Below, piece after piece: positions 62,301-64,000 of a stretch of DNA of 64,000 bases. The position numbers and the translations under genes are program-made. Each line of letters opens with the position of its first letter. Positions within the stretch are counted from its first letter, which is position 1. Origin of the DNA: Myoxocephalus aenaeus (lineage: Eukaryota > Chordata > Actinopteri > Perciformes > Cottidae); contig JBAMJR010000031.1 in the NCBI GenBank assembly GCA_038501785.1, positions 12,724,001-12,788,000 of the forward strand. The letters run 5' to 3'. The notes beneath the pieces were generated by a model, which saw only the letters and a program-made list of their open reading frames with translations, was not told the origin of the DNA and did not search any database.

Positions 62301-63894
62301 GGCTAGTTTATCTGCAAAGCCTGACTGCATGACAGCGAGCAGTCTCTCCTTTCAAACATAAAAGCGTCAGTAACAAAAGTTTTCGTGTGTGTTTGCGTCA
62401 AAACTAGTCGCTAGCGTGCACTTTGGGCACCTCCTAATAGTGTGCACTGGGGCCCATCATAACTACCGTATTCCACTGAGCACTTAATAACATTTTCCTT
62501 CTTGTATCTCTCAGAGCAGTTCCAGTTCGTCTCTCAGAGGCACAGAGGTTTCCCCTTCAGTGCCACCTTGTACGTTAACGGCATCATGGTGGCCAGAATC
62601 AGTTCCTGCTGCGAGTACCGCTACGCTCCCGGCTTCCAGCAGGGCAGGAAGAGCTGCTTCCGATTGGCTTGGCTGGCCGGTGGGATCCCCTGTTACAGGT
62701 CAGATGTCAGCCTTTGGGAGACAGGCGGCAAAGCATGGGCCGAAAACGAGAAATGAGTACCCGTCAAAACTGATCGGGTAAACCCTCGGCTCTGCGGATG
62801 TGATGTATTGTTGAGGGGGGAGTTTGCATACTGCATGACATGAGGGACTGGGTGTTGGTGTTGGTACAGGGGAGGAAATGTGAGTAACAACAAAAACAAT
62901 TTTTTCATCTTTTTCAGATGTACAAGTCTCAGAAACAAATACAGCTCCTGCCAGCAGCTGAACAACGGCACAAAGGAAAACCTCATTCTCCCTCTAGACC
63001 AGAGCTCTGGCAACGGTACAAAGCCTGGAAATGAGTGTCTACATTTTCCATTACTTCCTAAAGCTTATTCATCAACATTTTTTTGACACTAGGCCCAGTC
63101 CTTGATTTCAATGGACTGCTTTAAATACAAAATATCCCATAAAGCCTTTTTTCTTCTTTTTCTTCTTCTTCTTCTTCCTCTTTCATTTGTGTCTTATGTC
63201 TCCAATGCAGGCACCGTGGAGTCACGTCCATCATCCCCTCTGTTTATCCCAGCCAAACCAGAGAAGAAGTCAGCGAGGAGGACAAGAAGACATATCAAGG
63301 AAGGCGGCGGAGAGGGATCTACAGACAGCGAAGACCCCGCTGCAGCTGGGATTAAAGAGGCGTCCAAGAAGAAACGACGCAAGGGTCAAACTAATCACAG
63401 AGAGAGCAAAGGCAAAGTTGCAGGAAATAAGAGGGAAGATGGACAAGACAGCAAGGGCTCGGAGGTCTCGCGGAGGTCAACAGGGACGGCAGGATGCGAA
63501 GAGCATCCATTGTCTGCCAGACAAGAACATGGGCAGCAGAGAACAACCAGCGATGTCACAGAGCAGCCGCGGTCAAACAAGACAAGCAAAGTTCCCGGTG
63601 AGCGCCTGTTCTCTTTTTCTTTAAAGCTGCTTTCATTCCTGTAAGAGAGGATGGAAAAATAGAGGAGAATAAAAACCTTGCACGCTTTCTTCTTCTTCTT
63701 TTTTATTTTTTTTAAAGATTCATTGCAGTATGAGGAAGCGCTGACTAAGCAGAACGGCGAGAAACAGAAGGAACTTGGATCAAATGGGAAAAACAGAGAT
63801 GGAGAAAGACTGAAGGACTTCTATGAAGAATGCGTGGAAATGAGCGCGGCGTTGGAGCGCGGCCCACACAAACACAACTGGTTCAAGGCAAACA
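56264..63894 (+). CDS. erich3: glutamate-rich protein 3 (erich3), internal exons with DUF4590 domain
   Basis: Exons seen: 56,264-56,380; 58,408-58,500; 58,581-58,687; 59,068-59,262; 59,365-59,542; 62,515-62,698; 62,918-63,015; 63,211-63,597; 63,718-63,894. All junctions keep frame. The core reads VTMTYLGQG, then DELKVLQQVNGGENICVFKG, then QFQFVSQRHRGFPFSATLYV and SSCCEY, which is the conserved DUF4590 block of vertebrate ERICH3. Known: ERICH3 is a glutamate-rich protein linked to cilia and neuronal vesicles, and its biochemical role is unclear. Downstream exons are Lys/Glu/Arg rich. The last donor (AACA|GTGAGT) shows that the gene continues past 64,000. The conserved extreme N-terminal exons of mammalian ERICH3 were not located upstream. 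Confidence 0.78.
58408..58500 (+). CDS. erich3: erich3 exon
   Basis: Acceptor TTTCTGTATGAG|GAGGAC; donor ACTCCT|GTAAGT. In the favoured frame it reads GLNEKNQEKQPHSPPGSLLY, then GGPQRRQRYS, leaving in phase 1. A second frame (MRRIRRNSHTLLQDLFY...) is also open and would join the next exon if the first of its two acceptors is used. Confidence 0.55.
58581..58687 (+). CDS. erich3: erich3 exon
   Basis: It encodes QPGRDAKTIHSIASLIRAKS, then KLLLLENPDTVEIYK, and ends at donor AAG|GTCAGC in phase 0. The stretch resembles the Ser/Arg-rich SLLEN segment just before DUF4590 in mammalian ERICH3. Two acceptors lie seven bases apart (58,574 and 58,581); the second fits the favoured frame. Confidence 0.65.
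59068..59262 (+). CDS. erich3: erich3 exon, Ser-rich
   Basis: Acceptor CATACAG|CTGGAG; donor AAACAG|GTCATT. 65 codons, phase 0 both sides. It encodes LEDAAARPGRSGKGDVYLPA, then a serine-rich stretch ending KTGGHPKKQ. Low complexity, likely disordered. Confidence 0.7.
59365..59542 (+). CDS. erich3: erich3 exon: start of DUF4590
   Basis: Acceptor CTTATCAG|AGTGAC; donor CAGGAG|GTAGGA, phase 1 out. It encodes VTVTMTYLGQG, then STRDELKVLQQVNGGENICV and FKGAMTPG. This is the most conserved part of the family. Confidence 0.85.
59543..62514. other. long erich3 intron
   Basis: The 3-kb intron splits DUF4590. No further exon or mobile element was recognised. Confidence 0.5.
62515..62698 (+). CDS. erich3: erich3 exon: core of DUF4590
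   Basis: Acceptor TATCTCTCAG|AGCAG; donor TACAG|GTCAGA. It encodes QFQFVSQRHRGFPFSATLYV, then NGIMVARISSCCEYRYAPG and ends AGGIPCYR. The paired cysteines (SSCCEY) and the C-terminal CY are family features. Confidence 0.88.
62918..63015 (+). CDS. erich3: erich3 exon: end of DUF4590
   Basis: Acceptor TTTTTCAG|ATGTAC; donor CAACG|GTACAA. It encodes CTSLRNKYSSCQQLNNGTKE, then NLILPLDQSSGN. Phase 2 in, phase 1 out. Confidence 0.75.
63211..63597 (+). CDS. erich3: erich3 exon: Lys/Arg/Glu-rich tail segment
   Basis: Acceptor CCAATGCAG|GCACC; donor TTCCCG|GTGAGC. 128 codons, charged and probably disordered, including KPEKKSARRTRRHIKEGGGE and KKKRRKGQTNHRES. Phase 1 in and out. Confidence 0.75.
63718..63894 (+). 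CDS. erich3: erich3 exon, last in window
   Basis: Acceptor TTTTTTTAAAG|ATTC; donor AACA|GTGAGT, phase 1. It encodes DSLQYEEALTKQNGEKQKEL, then DGERLKDFYEECVEMSAALE. Readthrough would stop two codons later, but the strong donor implies splicing to an exon beyond the window. Confidence 0.7.
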
Positions 63895-64000
63895 GTGAGT
63901 AGAGAAACGGCAGCGCAGCAGAGGAGCGCACTGGAACCCCTCCGGAGTGTTGTAACGAATTTACATAACGCACTTTGGCAGAAAAAAAAAAAGTGATGCA

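Overview
The window looks like a nuclear genome segment of a teleost fish, probably a spiny-rayed (percomorph) species. It has vertebrate-type split genes with GT-AG introns, long (CA)n, (TG)n, (TA)n and (GATA)n microsatellites, L2-type LINE tails, hAT and TTAA miniature transposons, and a gypsy-like LTR element. Most open frames of 60-120 codons here are chance frames or microsatellite frames. Real coding sequence lies in short exons joined by phase-compatible splice sites. Layout: (1) 1-30,193, minus strand: the 5' part of a sodium-activated potassium channel gene, which I read as kcnt1 (Slack). Two alternative first-exon systems are visible. A Slack-B type first exon (11,881-12,026) sits in a CpG island. 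A Slack-A type exon ends in the PPLPPRYRFRDLLLGD block (27,103-27,296). Two further upstream exons (28,154-28,244 and 30,157-30,193, the latter in a second CpG island) splice to the Slack-A exon in frame. Both systems end in phase 2 after an AG, so they can share the same downstream exon, which lies beyond position 1. A decayed tandem copy of the Slack-B promoter and exon lies at 15.5-16.0 kb, and a near-consensus RE1/NRSE (REST) site lies at 26,015-26,035 between the two promoters. (2) 32,997-41,056, minus strand: seven exons encoding the complete six-blade kelch propeller and C-terminus of a BTB-kelch (KLHL-type) protein. Its BTB/BACK exons were not found. (3) 41-56 kb: gene-poor and repeat-rich. 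It holds (TA)n and GATA arrays, a non-autonomous LTR element with 5-bp target duplications whose 3' LTR is split by a LINE ORF1 fragment, a 724-bp hAT-like MITE with a perfect 8-bp duplication, a TTAA-flanked MITE, and an unidentified coding-like segment on the minus strand near 54 kb. (4) 56,264-63,894, plus strand: nine consecutive exons of a glutamate-rich protein 3 (erich3) gene with the DUF4590 domain, running off the right edge. The three loci are not an operon. kcnt1 and the kelch gene are in tandem on the minus strand about 2.8 kb apart, and erich3 is in the opposite orientation. Exon limits were set by hand from splice consensus and reading-phase continuity; no alignment or transcript data were available.
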